A stretch of 64,000 nucleotides of DNA from Erysipelotrichaceae bacterium NK3D112 (GTDB lineage: Bacteria; Bacillota_I; Bacilli_A; Erysipelotrichales; Erysipelotrichaceae). The translations under genes and the position numbers were made by a program. The stretch lies in assembly GCA_000701725.1 (NCBI GenBank), contig JNJQ01000010.1, forward strand, positions 17,482-81,481, written 5' to 3'. Positions 32,442-41,571 of this stretch are shown piece by piece. The notes under the pieces were generated by a model. The model did no database searches. It was not told where the DNA came from and saw only the letters and a list, made by a program, of their open reading frames with translations. Within the stretch, counting starts at the first letter, position 1. Each line of letters starts with the position of its first letter.

Positions 32442-33770
32442 ATGAACAACGAAATTTTCGAAACAATGCCTGTACCCAAGGCATATATCAAACTGGCTCT
32501 GCCGGTCATGCTGAGCAGTGTGCTCATGCTTGTATACAATATGGCGGATACATATTTCATCGCAGCCACAGGCAATACCGATATCGTTGCGGCTGTTTCC
32601 TTATGTGCTCCTGTCTTCACATTCCTGATTGCCATCGGCGATATTCTGGGTCTTGGAGGAAGTTCCTTTATTTCCCGTCTGCTTGGTTCTAAAAAGAATG
32701 ACGATGCCAGAAGGATTTCCGTCTTCTGTCTGTGCGGTTCCATCGTTCTCGGCCTGATCATCACACTGATTCTAATGATTGCGAAGAATCCCATCCTGAA
32801 ACTGCTTGGCGCAGATCCGCATACAATCGGCTTCGCGTCTGACTATTACACATGGATCGCTCTTGGCGCATCCGTGATTATCTTCTCCCTTGTGCCGACA
32901 AATCTTCTGAGAACAGAAGGCCTGGCATCACTGGCAATGGTCGGTTCCATGATCGGATCCATCGTCAATATCATCCTTGATCCCATCTTTATCAGCGCTC
33001 TCGGAATGGGTGCGGCCGGTGCAGCCATTGCCACGGTCATCGGCAACATCTGTGCAGACATCTATTACATCTATGTGATTGTCTGCCGTTCAAAGTGCCT
33101 TTCCATTGACCCCAGAGGATTTACAATCAGCTCCGCTGAGACAAGAGAGGTTTTAAGAATCGGCCTTCCCTCCTCCATCACCAACATCATGCAGAGCCTC
33201 GGCGTCATCCTGCTGAACAACTTCTTACTGCCCTATGGCAATGACAAGATCGCGGCATTCGGGATTGTCTCCAAGATCACAATGATTGTCGTCATGATCA
33301 TGGTGGCCTTCTCCTTCGGCGGCCAGCCTCTGTATGGTTATCTCTATGGTGCTGACAACAAGGACAGATTCCGCAAAGTCATGAAGTTTGCCTATATGCT
33401 GGTATGCGGGCTCGGTCTGGTTCTTTCCTGTTTGCTGTTCCTGCTGGCACCCGTGTTTGTAAGATTCTTCATTCAGGATGCATCCTTTGTGGAACTGGCT
33501 TCATCCATGTTAAGAACGATTCTCTGCGGTATGCCGTTTATCGGTTTCACCATGGTGACAACCTGTATCTTCCAGTCCACTGGCAAGGCTTCCGGCGCTC
33601 TGGCATTGAGCGCGGGCAGACAGGGATATATTTACGCATGTGCACTGTTTGTCTTATCCGCTTTATTTAAATATCCCGGTGTGATCGCAGCCCAGCCCGC
33701 GGCGGATGTACTTTGTTCCATTCTGGCATTTGTATTGCTGAAGGTCATGCTGAAGGATTTCATTCAGTAA
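32442..33770 (+). CDS. MATE-family multidrug efflux transporter
   Basis: A 442-residue membrane protein with twelve predicted helices in two halves. It begins MPVPKAYIKLALPVMLSSVL and has the family's GDILGLGGSSFISRLLG and MGAAGAAIATVIGN segments. These proteins export cationic drugs or metabolites with Na+ or H+. ATG 32442 has GAGGTGG upstream; an in-frame GTG at 32433 overlaps it. It is divergent from the Crp/Fnr gene across a palindromic operator. The substrate is not decidable. Confidence 0.93.
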   Translation: MNNEIFETMPVPKAYIKLALPVMLSSVLMLVYNMADTYFIAATGNTDIVAAVSLCAPVFTFLIAIGDILGLGGSSFISRLLGSKKNDDARRISVFCLCGSIVLGLIITLILMIAKNPILKLLGADPHTIGFASDYYTWIALGASVIIFSLVPTNLLRTEGLASLAMVGSMIGSIVNIILDPIFISALGMGAAGAAIATVIGNICADIYYIYVIVCRSKCLSIDPRGFTISSAETREVLRIGLPSSITNIMQSLGVILLNNFLLPYGNDKIAAFGIVSKITMIVVMIMVAFSFGGQPLYGYLYGADNKDRFRKVMKFAYMLVCGLGLVLSCLLFLLAPVFVRFFIQDASFVELASSMLRTILCGMPFIGFTMVTTCIFQSTGKASGALALSAGRQGYIYACALFVLSALFKYPGVIAAQPAADVLCSILAFVLLKVMLKDFIQ

Positions 33771-33816
33771 ATATCTGAAAAAGAGACCGCAGCGGAGGTC
33801 TCCAATTCATTCCATT

Positions 33817-33846
33817 CAGATTCCTGCCGAAGGAATCTGTTTTTTA
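33817..33846 (+). terminator. Terminator after the MATE gene
   Basis: CAGATTCC (33817-33824) pairs with GGAATCTG (33832-33839), followed by seven Ts. A second hairpin (GAGACC/GGTCTC) at about 33783-33802 with Ts on the minus strand ends the small HicB-like gene. Confidence 0.9.
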
Positions 33847-34077
33847 TTCTGACGAAAGCTTTTCCTGAACCAGGCTGTTCAGACTCATGTTTCTGGATAC
33901 AGCTTCAATGAACAGACGTTTGTGGAGCTCCGGGGAGATCCGGATGTTAAAGCTTCCCTTGAAAGACTTCTCCGGTTCTTCACCCTTTTCTTCACATAAT
34001 GCAAGGTATTCATCCACGGCCCGATGGAATTCTTTCCCTATGAAATAAATATAGTCATCACGATTCACAAAAACCAT
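33844..34077 (-). CDS. Solitary HicB-like antitoxin protein
   Basis: A 77-residue protein. AVDEYLALCEEKGEEPEKSF and then FNIRISPELHKRLFIEA with NMSLNSLVQEKL are the C-terminal part of HicB proteins, which carries a ribbon-helix-helix DNA-binding motif. The N-terminal HicB fold is reduced to about 20 residues, and no HicA toxin lies next to it. It may be an orphan DNA-binding protein or a remnant. The ribosome site is weak. It is divergent from the amidohydrolase gene. Confidence 0.7.
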   Translation of the reverse strand: MVFVNRDDYIYFIGKEFHRAVDEYLALCEEKGEEPEKSFKGSFNIRISPELHKRLFIEAVSRNMSLNSLVQEKLSSE

Positions 34078-34144
34078 CTTTCAACAACATACCGCCGGAT
34101 GTCTGCCGTGTTACTATTGAAACAGAACAAGAAGGAAACAGATT

Positions 34145-35425
34145 ATGAGATACGCAATCATTAACGGATACATTCTCGACGGTACGGAAAATATGGAGCC
34201 GCTCCAAGGCAAAGTCATCCTGATCGACGGAAAAAAGATCATGGACATTGTTGATGAGGGAATTTCTCTCAACGGCTATGATGTGATCGACTTAAACGGT
34301 CAGTACGTCATGCCGGGCCTCATTAACATGCATGTACATCTGGCAGGCAATGGCAAACCGCAGAAGAAGCAGAGAGACAACACAAAGCTGGTGAATCTTC
34401 TTTTCTCCAATCCTGTCACCGCAGCCGTCGCATACAGAATGGTACGCAATTATGCACAAATCGCATTGATGAGCGGCCAGACAACCATCCGCACGGTCGG
34501 CGGTCTGAAAGATCTCGACACACGGGTGAGAGATGAAATCAATGCGGGCAAATACGCGGGTCCGAGAATCATCGCCTCCAATGAAGGCATTTCTGTTCCC
34601 CATGGCCATATGGCGGGATCGGTTGCCATCACAGCCGAAACCATTGAACAGGCAAAGGAACATATCGATTATCTGAAAGAGAAAAAGGCAGACTTTGTCA
34701 AACTGATGATCACCGGCGGTGTTCTTGACGCAAAGGCAAAAGGCGTTCCCGGAGAAATGAAGATGAAACCGGAAATGATCAAGGCAGCCTGTGACTATGC
34801 CCATGAAAAAGGCTTTATTGTGGCAGCTCATGTGGAAAGCAGCGAAGGTGTCAGAATTGCCCTTGAAAACGGTGTGGATTCGATTGAACACGGTGCCATG
34901 CCCGATGAGGAAATCATCCGTCTGTTCAAAGAAAGAAATGCATTTGTAACCACAACACTTTCACCTGCTCTACCATATGCACTGTTTGACCGCAGTGTTT
35001 CCAATGCTTCGGAAGTGGAACAGTACAACGGCAATATGGTTTTCGAAGGCATTATCGAATGCTCCAAAGCCGCACTGGCAAACGGAATTCCGGTTGCGCT
35101 TGGCAATGATGTCGGCTGTCCATGGGTGACACAGTATGACTTCTGGCGTGAATTATGCTATTTCCATAAATACACAGGTGTCTCAAACCGTTTCGCCCTG
35201 CATACAGCGACACAGATCAACGCAAGGCTTGCCGGCATCGGCGATATCACCGGCACGGTTGAAAAGGGAAAATGCGCAGATCTGATTGTCACGGAAAGCA
35301 ATCCTCTGGATGATCTGAAAACTCTAAGGAATGTAAAGATGGTCATGGCAAAAGGAAAACTGATCGCAAATCCGAAAGTCAGACGCAATCAGACAGTCGA
35401 CAGAGAACTGGATCAATACCTTTAA
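34145..35425 (+). CDS. Metal-dependent amidohydrolase
   Basis: A 426-residue member of the amidohydrolase superfamily, close to imidazolonepropionase- and prolidase-like groups. HVHLAG near residue 60 gives the first metal histidines. KLMITGG near 185 carries a possible bridging Lys, AAHVESSEG and SIEHG supply further His, and ALGNDVGCPW the last Asp. No signal peptide. The substrate is unknown; related enzymes cut cyclic amides or peptides. AAGAAGGAAA precedes the ATG. It stands alone before a bidirectional terminator. Confidence 0.88.
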   Translation: MRYAIINGYILDGTENMEPLQGKVILIDGKKIMDIVDEGISLNGYDVIDLNGQYVMPGLINMHVHLAGNGKPQKKQRDNTKLVNLLFSNPVTAAVAYRMVRNYAQIALMSGQTTIRTVGGLKDLDTRVRDEINAGKYAGPRIIASNEGISVPHGHMAGSVAITAETIEQAKEHIDYLKEKKADFVKLMITGGVLDAKAKGVPGEMKMKPEMIKAACDYAHEKGFIVAAHVESSEGVRIALENGVDSIEHGAMPDEEIIRLFKERNAFVTTTLSPALPYALFDRSVSNASEVEQYNGNMVFEGIIECSKAALANGIPVALGNDVGCPWVTQYDFWRELCYFHKYTGVSNRFALHTATQINARLAGIGDITGTVEKGKCADLIVTESNPLDDLKTLRNVKMVMAKGKLIANPKVRRNQTVDRELDQYL

Positions 35426-35470
35426 CCGGTATTGTATAAGGTTCTGAACAATTGCATACCGAATTGAAAA

Positions 35471-35505
35471 GAAGCACTTCAAGGTTTCATCTGAAGTGCT
35501 TCTTT
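35471..35505. terminator. Bidirectional terminator
   Basis: GAAGCACTTC (35471-35480) pairs perfectly with GAAGTGCTTC (35493-35502) between convergent genes. Confidence 0.85.
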
Positions 35506-35510
35506 CATAT

Positions 35511-36284
35511 TCAGTTCTGGTGATTTGCCAGGATGATTTCCGACAATTGAATGTTTGGATTGCGATAGCGGGCATCGGGATTCTTTTCCTGAAGAGCCGC
35601 ATAGCCAATCGCCTTCTGCGGGCAGGCATGGATACAAGACATACAGCCAAAACAATTGCTGTAATCATATGCAGGTCTGCCGTCTTTGATGCGGATGCAC
35701 CCTTTCGGGCATACACGTGTGCAGATTCCGCAGCCGATGCACTTATCCGAGACTTTGTATCTGGGCTTGTTGATGGAAGCACTGTAGTCAATCGCATGTG
35801 CCATATAGCCTTCATAGAAGTCAACTTCCTCTTTCGAGGCCGGCTGGATATATCGCTTTCTTTCATCCAGATCAGCCCTGATCATCGCAAGATGTTCATC
35901 AACCTTTTTCTCCGGATCCAGTTTTCTCTGTTCCTCAATATCGAAGACAGGCAGCGCATTATCCAGCATTTTGACAGTATTGAAGTAATCGATATGCAAG
36001 CCTGCTTTTTCAAAGAATTCCGCATTGCGTGCAGCGCATCCGCCATGATGCATGCCGTATGTCATGACAATATAGAAGTATTCTGTTTCAAATTCCGAAT
36101 TCAGAATGAAGTCTTTGACCAGTACAGGCAGATCAAATTCAAACAGAGGACAGACAATCCCGATCCGGTCTACTTTGTAGTGTCTGTTTTCCTTCTTCAT
36201 TTCCTGGGGAATGCTGTAAAGCTCATTGTCGAAATGTTTCGCGGCATAGAGACTGTTGCCGGTAGACGTAAAATAGAAGATCAT
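35511..36284 (-). CDS. EFR1-type flavodoxin-ferredoxin fusion protein
   Basis: A 257-residue electron carrier. Residues 1-150 are a flavodoxin-like domain opening with FYFTSTGNSLYAAK, the FMN phosphate loop. Residues about 185-240 hold two 4Fe-4S motifs, CIGCGICTRVCPKGC and CFGCMSCIHACP. These fusions are common in anaerobes and are thought to shuttle electrons between flavin and Fe-S partners. It follows the alcohol dehydrogenase by 10 bases in one operon and may donate or accept its electrons; that is inferred. Confidence 0.9.
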   Translation of the reverse strand: MIFYFTSTGNSLYAAKHFDNELYSIPQEMKKENRHYKVDRIGIVCPLFEFDLPVLVKDFILNSEFETEYFYIVMTYGMHHGGCAARNAEFFEKAGLHIDYFNTVKMLDNALPVFDIEEQRKLDPEKKVDEHLAMIRADLDERKRYIQPASKEEVDFYEGYMAHAIDYSASINKPRYKVSDKCIGCGICTRVCPKGCIRIKDGRPAYDYSNCFGCMSCIHACPQKAIGYAALQEKNPDARYRNPNIQLSEIILANHQN

Positions 36285-36294
36285 TTTGCCCTCC

Positions 36295-37452
36295 TCATCT
36301 GCATTCCAGGATCAGCTCTTTGATTTCCTGACGGCTGAGCTCACGCACATTGGTCGTTGATACATTGCAGGTATCCGCGACTGCGGCTGCTGTCTCTTCA
36401 CTGACTTCGATTCCCGCCTCGCCAAATGTTTCAGGCAGATTCAGACAGCGGATGAACTCACGCAGTTTTGCGATGCCCTCCTTCGCTGTTTCAAGCTCTG
36501 TTTTACCGGATGGATCCACGTCCATGACATTGACTGCAAAACGTGCAAAGACATCCGCGCCGTCTTCGACGATATGGTCATAGTAAACCGGCTGCAGGAT
36601 TGCCAGCTGCACACCGTGGGTCGCATGTGTATATGCCGCCAGCATGTTTTCAATTCCGTGCGCCTGGAAGTCACCGGGTTTTCCTGTATAGAAACTGAAA
36701 GACTGGATCAGAGAGGAATCCCACATCAGATTGGAACGGATTTCCATGCTGTCGGGATCTTTCATCAGCGCTTTTCCGTTGCGGATGATATTCTTCATCA
36801 GGCTTTCGTTGATTTCATCCCAGACATTGGTTCCCCTGCCGAAATATGTTTCCATGCAATGACTCAGAGAATCATAGACACCCGGTGTGAAGACGCGCAG
36901 AGGCACAGACATCAGATAGGACGGATCCTCGATGACAAAATCAGCGTAGGGACCCACAAGTGTTTTCTTCTCATGTGTCTCTTCATTTGTGCACGCTCCG
37001 AGATGGTCCATCTCCGCACCGGCGCCGGAAATTGTCAGCACCACCGCGTATCTGCCCATTTTCTGCGGGAAGCGATGATGAATCACTTCCTCTTCCCATA
37101 TATCCTCATCGATTTCAGCACCTGCCGCGATAATCTTTGTGCTGTCGACAACCGATCCGCCGCCAAGGGCAATGATCAGATCGATATTCTCTTTTTTATA
37201 AAGTGCGATCCCTTCCCTGATTTTCGCATATGACGGACTTGAGGCAACTCCGCCCAGTTCAAAAACCGTTTTGCCGCATTTCTCAAGCGTATTCTTCACT
37301 TCATCCAGAACACCGTTGCGTCTGACCGATCCGCCGCCATACACAATCATGATGTTCTTTCCGTACTTTTCCATTTCCTTCGGGAAATACTTCTTAACGC
37401 CGCCTTTTTCGAAATAGACTTTTACAGGCATGTGATAAATAAAGTTCTGCAT
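36295..37452 (-). CDS. Iron-containing alcohol dehydrogenase, butanol dehydrogenase (YugJ/BdhA) type
   Basis: A 385-residue group III alcohol dehydrogenase. IMIVYGGGSVRRNGV and later ALGGGSVVDSTK form the NAD(P)-binding part. Metal ligands lie in the C-terminal helical domain (SLSHCMETYFGRG and a later THATHGVQLA). It reduces aldehydes to alcohols or the reverse with NAD(P)H. It is the first gene of an operon with the EFR1 protein and lies 67 bases after a LysR gene on the same strand. The substrate is unknown. Confidence 0.93.
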   Translation of the reverse strand: MQNFIYHMPVKVYFEKGGVKKYFPKEMEKYGKNIMIVYGGGSVRRNGVLDEVKNTLEKCGKTVFELGGVASSPSYAKIREGIALYKKENIDLIIALGGGSVVDSTKIIAAGAEIDEDIWEEEVIHHRFPQKMGRYAVVLTISGAGAEMDHLGACTNEETHEKKTLVGPYADFVIEDPSYLMSVPLRVFTPGVYDSLSHCMETYFGRGTNVWDEINESLMKNIIRNGKALMKDPDSMEIRSNLMWDSSLIQSFSFYTGKPGDFQAHGIENMLAAYTHATHGVQLAILQPVYYDHIVEDGADVFARFAVNVMDVDPSGKTELETAKEGIAKLREFIRCLNLPETFGEAGIEVSEETAAAVADTCNVSTTNVRELSRQEIKELILECR

Positions 37453-37519
37453 CGCTGTTCACCTCTTTACAGTTACAGTATGCAGAACTTTTAATGAAAT
37501 GTGAAATGCCTATATCAAA

Positions 37520-38389
37520 TTATTTGCTATTCATATTTTGTATCTCAAGAAATGAAAGAAACTCACGCATAACCGGTCTGTAAACAGCAGCCTGTCTCCA
37601 GATCAAAGAGGCGCTCGACGTTCTTTTCGGACTGAACGGTATGAACACAAGACGGTCCGTGACATATTTTTCCGTTTCCAGACAGATTGTCACCCAGTCA
37701 CTGATGACGGTCAGAATCATCACATTTCTTAACAATGTATATGCCGCTCCGATATGCCCTTTCGAGCCGGTCCATTCGCGGATGTCATTGCGCAGCCTCG
37801 CATTCTCAGGAACAATCAGTGTTTCCCCTCTCAGGTCTTCAACCGTGATGAATTCTTTTGAGGCAAGCCGGTGGCTGTTTCTGACAAGAACGCCCCATGA
37901 TTCAGCCACTCCCGGATTAAACACCTCATATTTCATGGTGTCGACCGACTGGACTATATAACCGATGTCAACTGTTCCTTTATCAATGGCAGCGCAGATT
38001 TCCTCCGCGTTGCCTGAGTGGATATGAAACAGGACTTTCGGATGCAGTTCATGGAATTCTCTGATTCTTTCAGCAACCAGTTCAAACGATTCAATCTCTC
38101 CGGTCATTATGTACAGATCTCCCGCCAGTTCCCCCTGTTCAGTGCGGTCCGTTCTGGCTTTCGCATAAAGACTCATGATATCTTTCGCACTCTGCCTGAA
38201 GAGAATCCCGTCCTGCGTCAGGATGACTTTCTTGTTTGTCCGTACGAAAAGCTTTTTGCCGATTTCTTCTTCCAGATCGATCAGCTGTCTTGAGATTGTC
38301 GGCTGCGATACATGCAGAAGCTGTGCCGCATGGGAAATGTTTCCCTCATCTGCGACTGTAAGAAAATATTCCAGTACTCTCAGATCCAT
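37520..38389 (-). CDS. LysR family transcriptional regulator
   Basis: A 289-residue regulator. Residues 1-60 carry the LysR HTH (LEYFLTVADEGNISHAAQLL, then VSQPTISRQLIDLEEEIG). The rest is the two-lobed inducer-binding fold. It lies just upstream of the alcohol dehydrogenase/EFR1 operon on the same strand and may be cotranscribed with it and control it. It resembles the LysR gene at 40539 in the HTH, but they are different genes. Confidence 0.9.
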   Translation of the reverse strand: MDLRVLEYFLTVADEGNISHAAQLLHVSQPTISRQLIDLEEEIGKKLFVRTNKKVILTQDGILFRQSAKDIMSLYAKARTDRTEQGELAGDLYIMTGEIESFELVAERIREFHELHPKVLFHIHSGNAEEICAAIDKGTVDIGYIVQSVDTMKYEVFNPGVAESWGVLVRNSHRLASKEFITVEDLRGETLIVPENARLRNDIREWTGSKGHIGAAYTLLRNVMILTVISDWVTICLETEKYVTDRLVFIPFSPKRTSSASLIWRQAAVYRPVMREFLSFLEIQNMNSK

Positions 38390-38562
38390 AGCTTTTTTCC
38401 TTCATCCGTTGCGGATCAGTTTCAATCAGAATTATTATAGCGGAATGTCCGGTGCTTCACGATAACTTCAATGCGACCAGACCGCAATCTGTCTTCACCC
38501 GGAAAAAGGCACAATCCTTCCGGGCTCTTTCCAGATTGGCTCAAAACCTTTTCCATCGAAAG

Positions 38563-38597
38563 AAAGGCATGGGAACATACGTCTCATGCCTTTTTGT
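38563..38597. terminator. Terminator hairpin
   Basis: AAAGGCATG (38563-38571) pairs with CATGCCTTT (38585-38593). The stronger T run is on the plus strand, but it probably ends the minus-strand flavodoxin-fold gene. Confidence 0.65.
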
Positions 38598-38619
38598 TTG
38601 ATTCCGGAACTGTCAGTTT

Positions 38620-39132
38620 TTAAATCGTTTCCGCCATCTGTCTGATCTTTTCCATGAAGTTCTCATCATGGTTGGTAACGAAACCGCCGTCTTCAAGTCC
38701 GAGATATCCCAGGAAATCCCCATCGAAAGAGAATCTCGCTCCGGTATACATATCCGGATCACCGGAGGCTAACAGCATAGCCGCTTTTTTCAGACTTTCC
38801 GGCGCTTTCGGATAGAGCGATGCGTAAAAACGGTCAATCACACATTTCAGCTGTCCGCTGATACCGTGATAGTAAATGGGTGAAGCCAGCACCAGCATTC
38901 CGGTGTCTTTCAGATGCGCATGGATTTCTTCCATGTCATCCTTCTGCACGCACCGCCCTTCGCCTTTGTTATGGCAGAATTCGCAGGCCAGACAGCCTTT
39001 GATGTTCTTTCTGCATACATCGATCACGGCAACTTCATGTCCCTTATTCTCTGCGGCTTCTTTGAATACGGAGATCATTGACGCGGTGATGCCGTTTGGT
39101 CGCGGACTTCCGTTTAATACCAGTACTTTCAT
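38620..39132 (-). CDS. Flavodoxin-fold NAD(P)H-dependent FMN reductase-like protein
   Basis: A 170-residue protein of the NADPH-dependent FMN reductase/iron-sulfur flavoprotein family. VLVLNGSPRPNG is the FMN phosphate loop, CLACEFCHNKGEGRC a cysteine-rich stretch that may bind 4Fe-4S, and LASPIYYHGISG a flavin loop. ATG 39132 has GAGGTGA upstream; an in-frame GTG 9 bases earlier overlaps that site. It is the downstream gene of a unit with the hydrolase at 39178, and a LysR gene is divergent from that unit. Confidence 0.88.
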   Translation of the reverse strand: MKVLVLNGSPRPNGITASMISVFKEAAENKGHEVAVIDVCRKNIKGCLACEFCHNKGEGRCVQKDDMEEIHAHLKDTGMLVLASPIYYHGISGQLKCVIDRFYASLYPKAPESLKKAAMLLASGDPDMYTGARFSFDGDFLGYLGLEDGGFVTNHDENFMEKIRQMAETI

Positions 39133-39177
39133 TGTGTTCACCTCACCTGCTTCATACCGTTTTGCGGTATGGGTTCA

Positions 39178-40179
39178 TTATTTCAGATATTCATTGAAGA
39201 AATCTGCGAGCTTATCAAAAGGAATCGCATTTTTGTTTCCGCCGTCATACAGATCTGTATGAGAAGCGCCTTCGATGACAAGCAGTTGCTTGTTATCTGT
39301 ATACTTGCTGTCTTTGATCATGTTCTCATAGGCGTCTTTGCCGAAGTAGAAGGAATGCGCCTTGTCGCCATGCATGACCATGACCGCATTGCGGATTTCA
39401 TTGGTGTACTGCAGAATCGGCTGATTCATGAAGCTTTCACATCCGGTCACATTCCAGCCGCCGTTTGAATTCAGCGATCTTGCATGATAGCCGCGCTTTG
39501 TTTTGTAATAGTCATAATAATCTTTTACAAAATAAGGAGCGTCTTCAGGCAGCGGATCGACAACACCGCCTCCCAGCTTGTATTCACCGTTTTTCAGATC
39601 TTCCAGACGCTGCGCGCACATTGCGGCACGCTTCTGATAACGTGCTTCCTCACTGTCTTCCGCATCGAAATAGCCTTTGGCATTGACACAGGTCATGTCA
39701 TACATGGTGGAAGCGACTGTCGCCTTGATTCTTGTGTCAAGAGCTGCCGTATTCAGCGCCATTCCGCCCCATCCGCAGATGCCGATGATGCCGATGCGCT
39801 CAGGATCAACCAGTTCATTGAGCGAGAGAAAATCAACCGCCGCCATGAAATCTTCCGTATTGATATCAGGAGAAGCCATATAGCGCACATTGCCTCCGCT
39901 TTCTCCGGTAAAGGAAGCATCAAAGGCGATTGTCACAAAACCGCGCTCCGCCATGGTCTGCGCATAAAGACCTGAGCACTGTTCCTTCACAGCGCCGAAA
40001 GGGCCGCATACCGCGATCGCGGGGAGTTTGCCTTCTGCATTCACCGGCACATACATATCAGCTGCCAGGGTAATCCCGTAACGGTTGACGAATGTCACTT
40101 TGCAATGATTCACTTTGTCGCTCTTTTCAAATGTCTTGTCCCATTCCTGTGTCAGTTTCAGTTCTTCTTTCGCAATCAT
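39178..40179 (-). CDS. Alpha/beta hydrolase, YcjY/dienelactone hydrolase-like
   Basis: A 333-residue cytoplasmic hydrolase. GICGWGGMAL at about 152 replaces the usual G-x-S-x-G, putting Cys at the nucleophile elbow as in dienelactone hydrolase-like proteins. HTDLYDGG near the end supplies the catalytic His. The region DASFTGESGG lies after the second strand. The substrate is unknown. It lies 13 bases after a small helical gene and 45 bases before the flavodoxin-fold gene, and is likely controlled by the divergent LysR. Confidence 0.88.
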   Translation of the reverse strand: MIAKEELKLTQEWDKTFEKSDKVNHCKVTFVNRYGITLAADMYVPVNAEGKLPAIAVCGPFGAVKEQCSGLYAQTMAERGFVTIAFDASFTGESGGNVRYMASPDINTEDFMAAVDFLSLNELVDPERIGIIGICGWGGMALNTAALDTRIKATVASTMYDMTCVNAKGYFDAEDSEEARYQKRAAMCAQRLEDLKNGEYKLGGGVVDPLPEDAPYFVKDYYDYYKTKRGYHARSLNSNGGWNVTGCESFMNQPILQYTNEIRNAVMVMHGDKAHSFYFGKDAYENMIKDSKYTDNKQLLVIEGASHTDLYDGGNKNAIPFDKLADFFNEYLK

Positions 40180-40192
40180 GATTTTCTTCCTT

Positions 40193-40417
40193 TCATCTGT
40201 CTTTCTTTTTCATCTGCCGGATCAGTCCGTCCAGGCAGTCTATCTGTTTCTGCACTCTGTGCAGATCATCCATCTTCTCACATCTGCATAAACGCAGATG
40301 ATGGATCAGATCTTCTTCCATTCCCGCTTCCAGAAGGATGAAAGCCTTTTGCGCAGCCTGTCTTCCGCATCCCGCATGTTCCAGGGCGGCTGTTATGTTT
40401 TCAAGCTGATTTTCCAT
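40193..40417 (-). CDS. Small helical protein of unknown function
   Basis: A 74-residue protein, all helical by pattern, with Cys17, Cys44, Cys46 and Cys60 (AGCGRQ, LRLCRCEK, IDCLDG). It is the first gene of the hydrolase/flavodoxin unit. I do not recognise a named family; similar short proteins occur near hydrolases in Firmicutes, but no function can be given. Confidence 0.6.
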   Translation of the reverse strand: MENQLENITAALEHAGCGRQAAQKAFILLEAGMEEDLIHHLRLCRCEKMDDLHRVQKQIDCLDGLIRQMKKKDR

Positions 40418-40538
40418 CCGCCATACTCTCTTTCTGTCCGCACTTCTGTTATAACGTGCGGAATATACATTTACGAATGGTAATAATGAATATCATGTTA
40501 TTCTTATTGTGCATATCAACAAAAGAAGAGGAAAAACC

Positions 40539-41426
40539 ATGGAAATCCGTAATTTACGCTATTTCCTCGCCGTTGCGCGTGAGGAAAACATGACCAGGGC
40601 AGCAGAACTGCTTCATGTCAGCCAGCCCACCCTCTCCAAAGCACTGAAGGCGCTGGAGGAAGAACTGGGCAAAAAACTCTTTGTCCGCCACAGTTTCAGC
40701 ATAGCCCTGACAGAAGAAGGCGCTTTGTTAAGAGACCGGGCGGAAGATCTTGTTTCAATGGCAGACAAGATCGAAAAAGAGTTTCTGTCACTGGATGATA
40801 TCACCGGCGGAGATCTGTATCTCGGACTTGCGGAATCCTATCAGATCAGACTTCTTGCAAGAGAACTGCGCATTCTCAAAGAACAATATCCCGGACTGAG
40901 CTATCACATCAGCAGCGGCGATACGGAACAGGTGACGGAAAAGCTGGACAAAGGATTGCTTGATTTCGCGGTCATCTGTGAAACACCCGATCCGAAGAAA
41001 TATGAATCCTTTGAATTTCCCGAAAGAGATGTATGGGGACTGATCATGCCGGCGGATTCTCCGCTTGCAAAGAAAAAGAGCATCCGCCCGGAAGATCTGA
41101 CCGGACTGCCTGTTTTCGGCTCCGAACAGGGCTGGAACAATGACATTAAAAAATGGGCGGGCGAATTCCATGATCAGTTTCATCTGGAAGGCTCATTCCG
41201 TCTTTCCTATAACGGCTCCATGTTTGTTAAGGAAGGTCTCGGATATCTTCTGACATTCGATCACATCGTCGATGTTTCAGAAGGAAACGGACTGGTGTTC
41301 AGACCGCTGTCTCCGAAACAGGAAGTAAAGCTGTATCTGATCCGCAACAGATTTCAGGCGCTGACTCCAATCGGCGAACGCTTCCGCAGACAGATCATGC
41401 ATCATTTTCAGGTAAAGGAATCCTGA
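40539..41426 (+). CDS. LysR family transcriptional regulator
   Basis: A 295-residue regulator with HTH in residues 1-60 (LRYFLAVAREENMTRAAELL, then VSQPTLSKALKALEEELG) and a LysR substrate domain. ATG 40539 with AGAAGAGG upstream is better than the in-frame GTG at 40509. It is divergent from the small-protein/hydrolase/flavodoxin unit and likely its activator. Confidence 0.92.
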   Translation: MEIRNLRYFLAVAREENMTRAAELLHVSQPTLSKALKALEEELGKKLFVRHSFSIALTEEGALLRDRAEDLVSMADKIEKEFLSLDDITGGDLYLGLAESYQIRLLARELRILKEQYPGLSYHISSGDTEQVTEKLDKGLLDFAVICETPDPKKYESFEFPERDVWGLIMPADSPLAKKKSIRPEDLTGLPVFGSEQGWNNDIKKWAGEFHDQFHLEGSFRLSYNGSMFVKEGLGYLLTFDHIVDVSEGNGLVFRPLSPKQEVKLYLIRNRFQALTPIGERFRRQIMHHFQVKES

Positions 41427-41485
41427 TTCAGCTGAGCAAATCAGTGATTGTTCATTTCATCAGCTGTTCACCCTCAGACAGAAAA

Positions 41486-41516
41486 AGAGCCCTGCAGATT
41501 CTGCAAGGCTCTTGTT
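41486..41516 (-). terminator. Terminator of the permease gene
   Basis: On the minus strand AAGAGCC-TTGCAGA and TCTGCAGGGCTCTT form a strong stem followed by TTTTTC (plus 41484-41514). Confidence 0.85.
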
Positions 41517-41571
41517 CTGTCTGATCACTTTCACAGGATGGAAAAGGATATTTCAAAGCACGGTCAGATGG

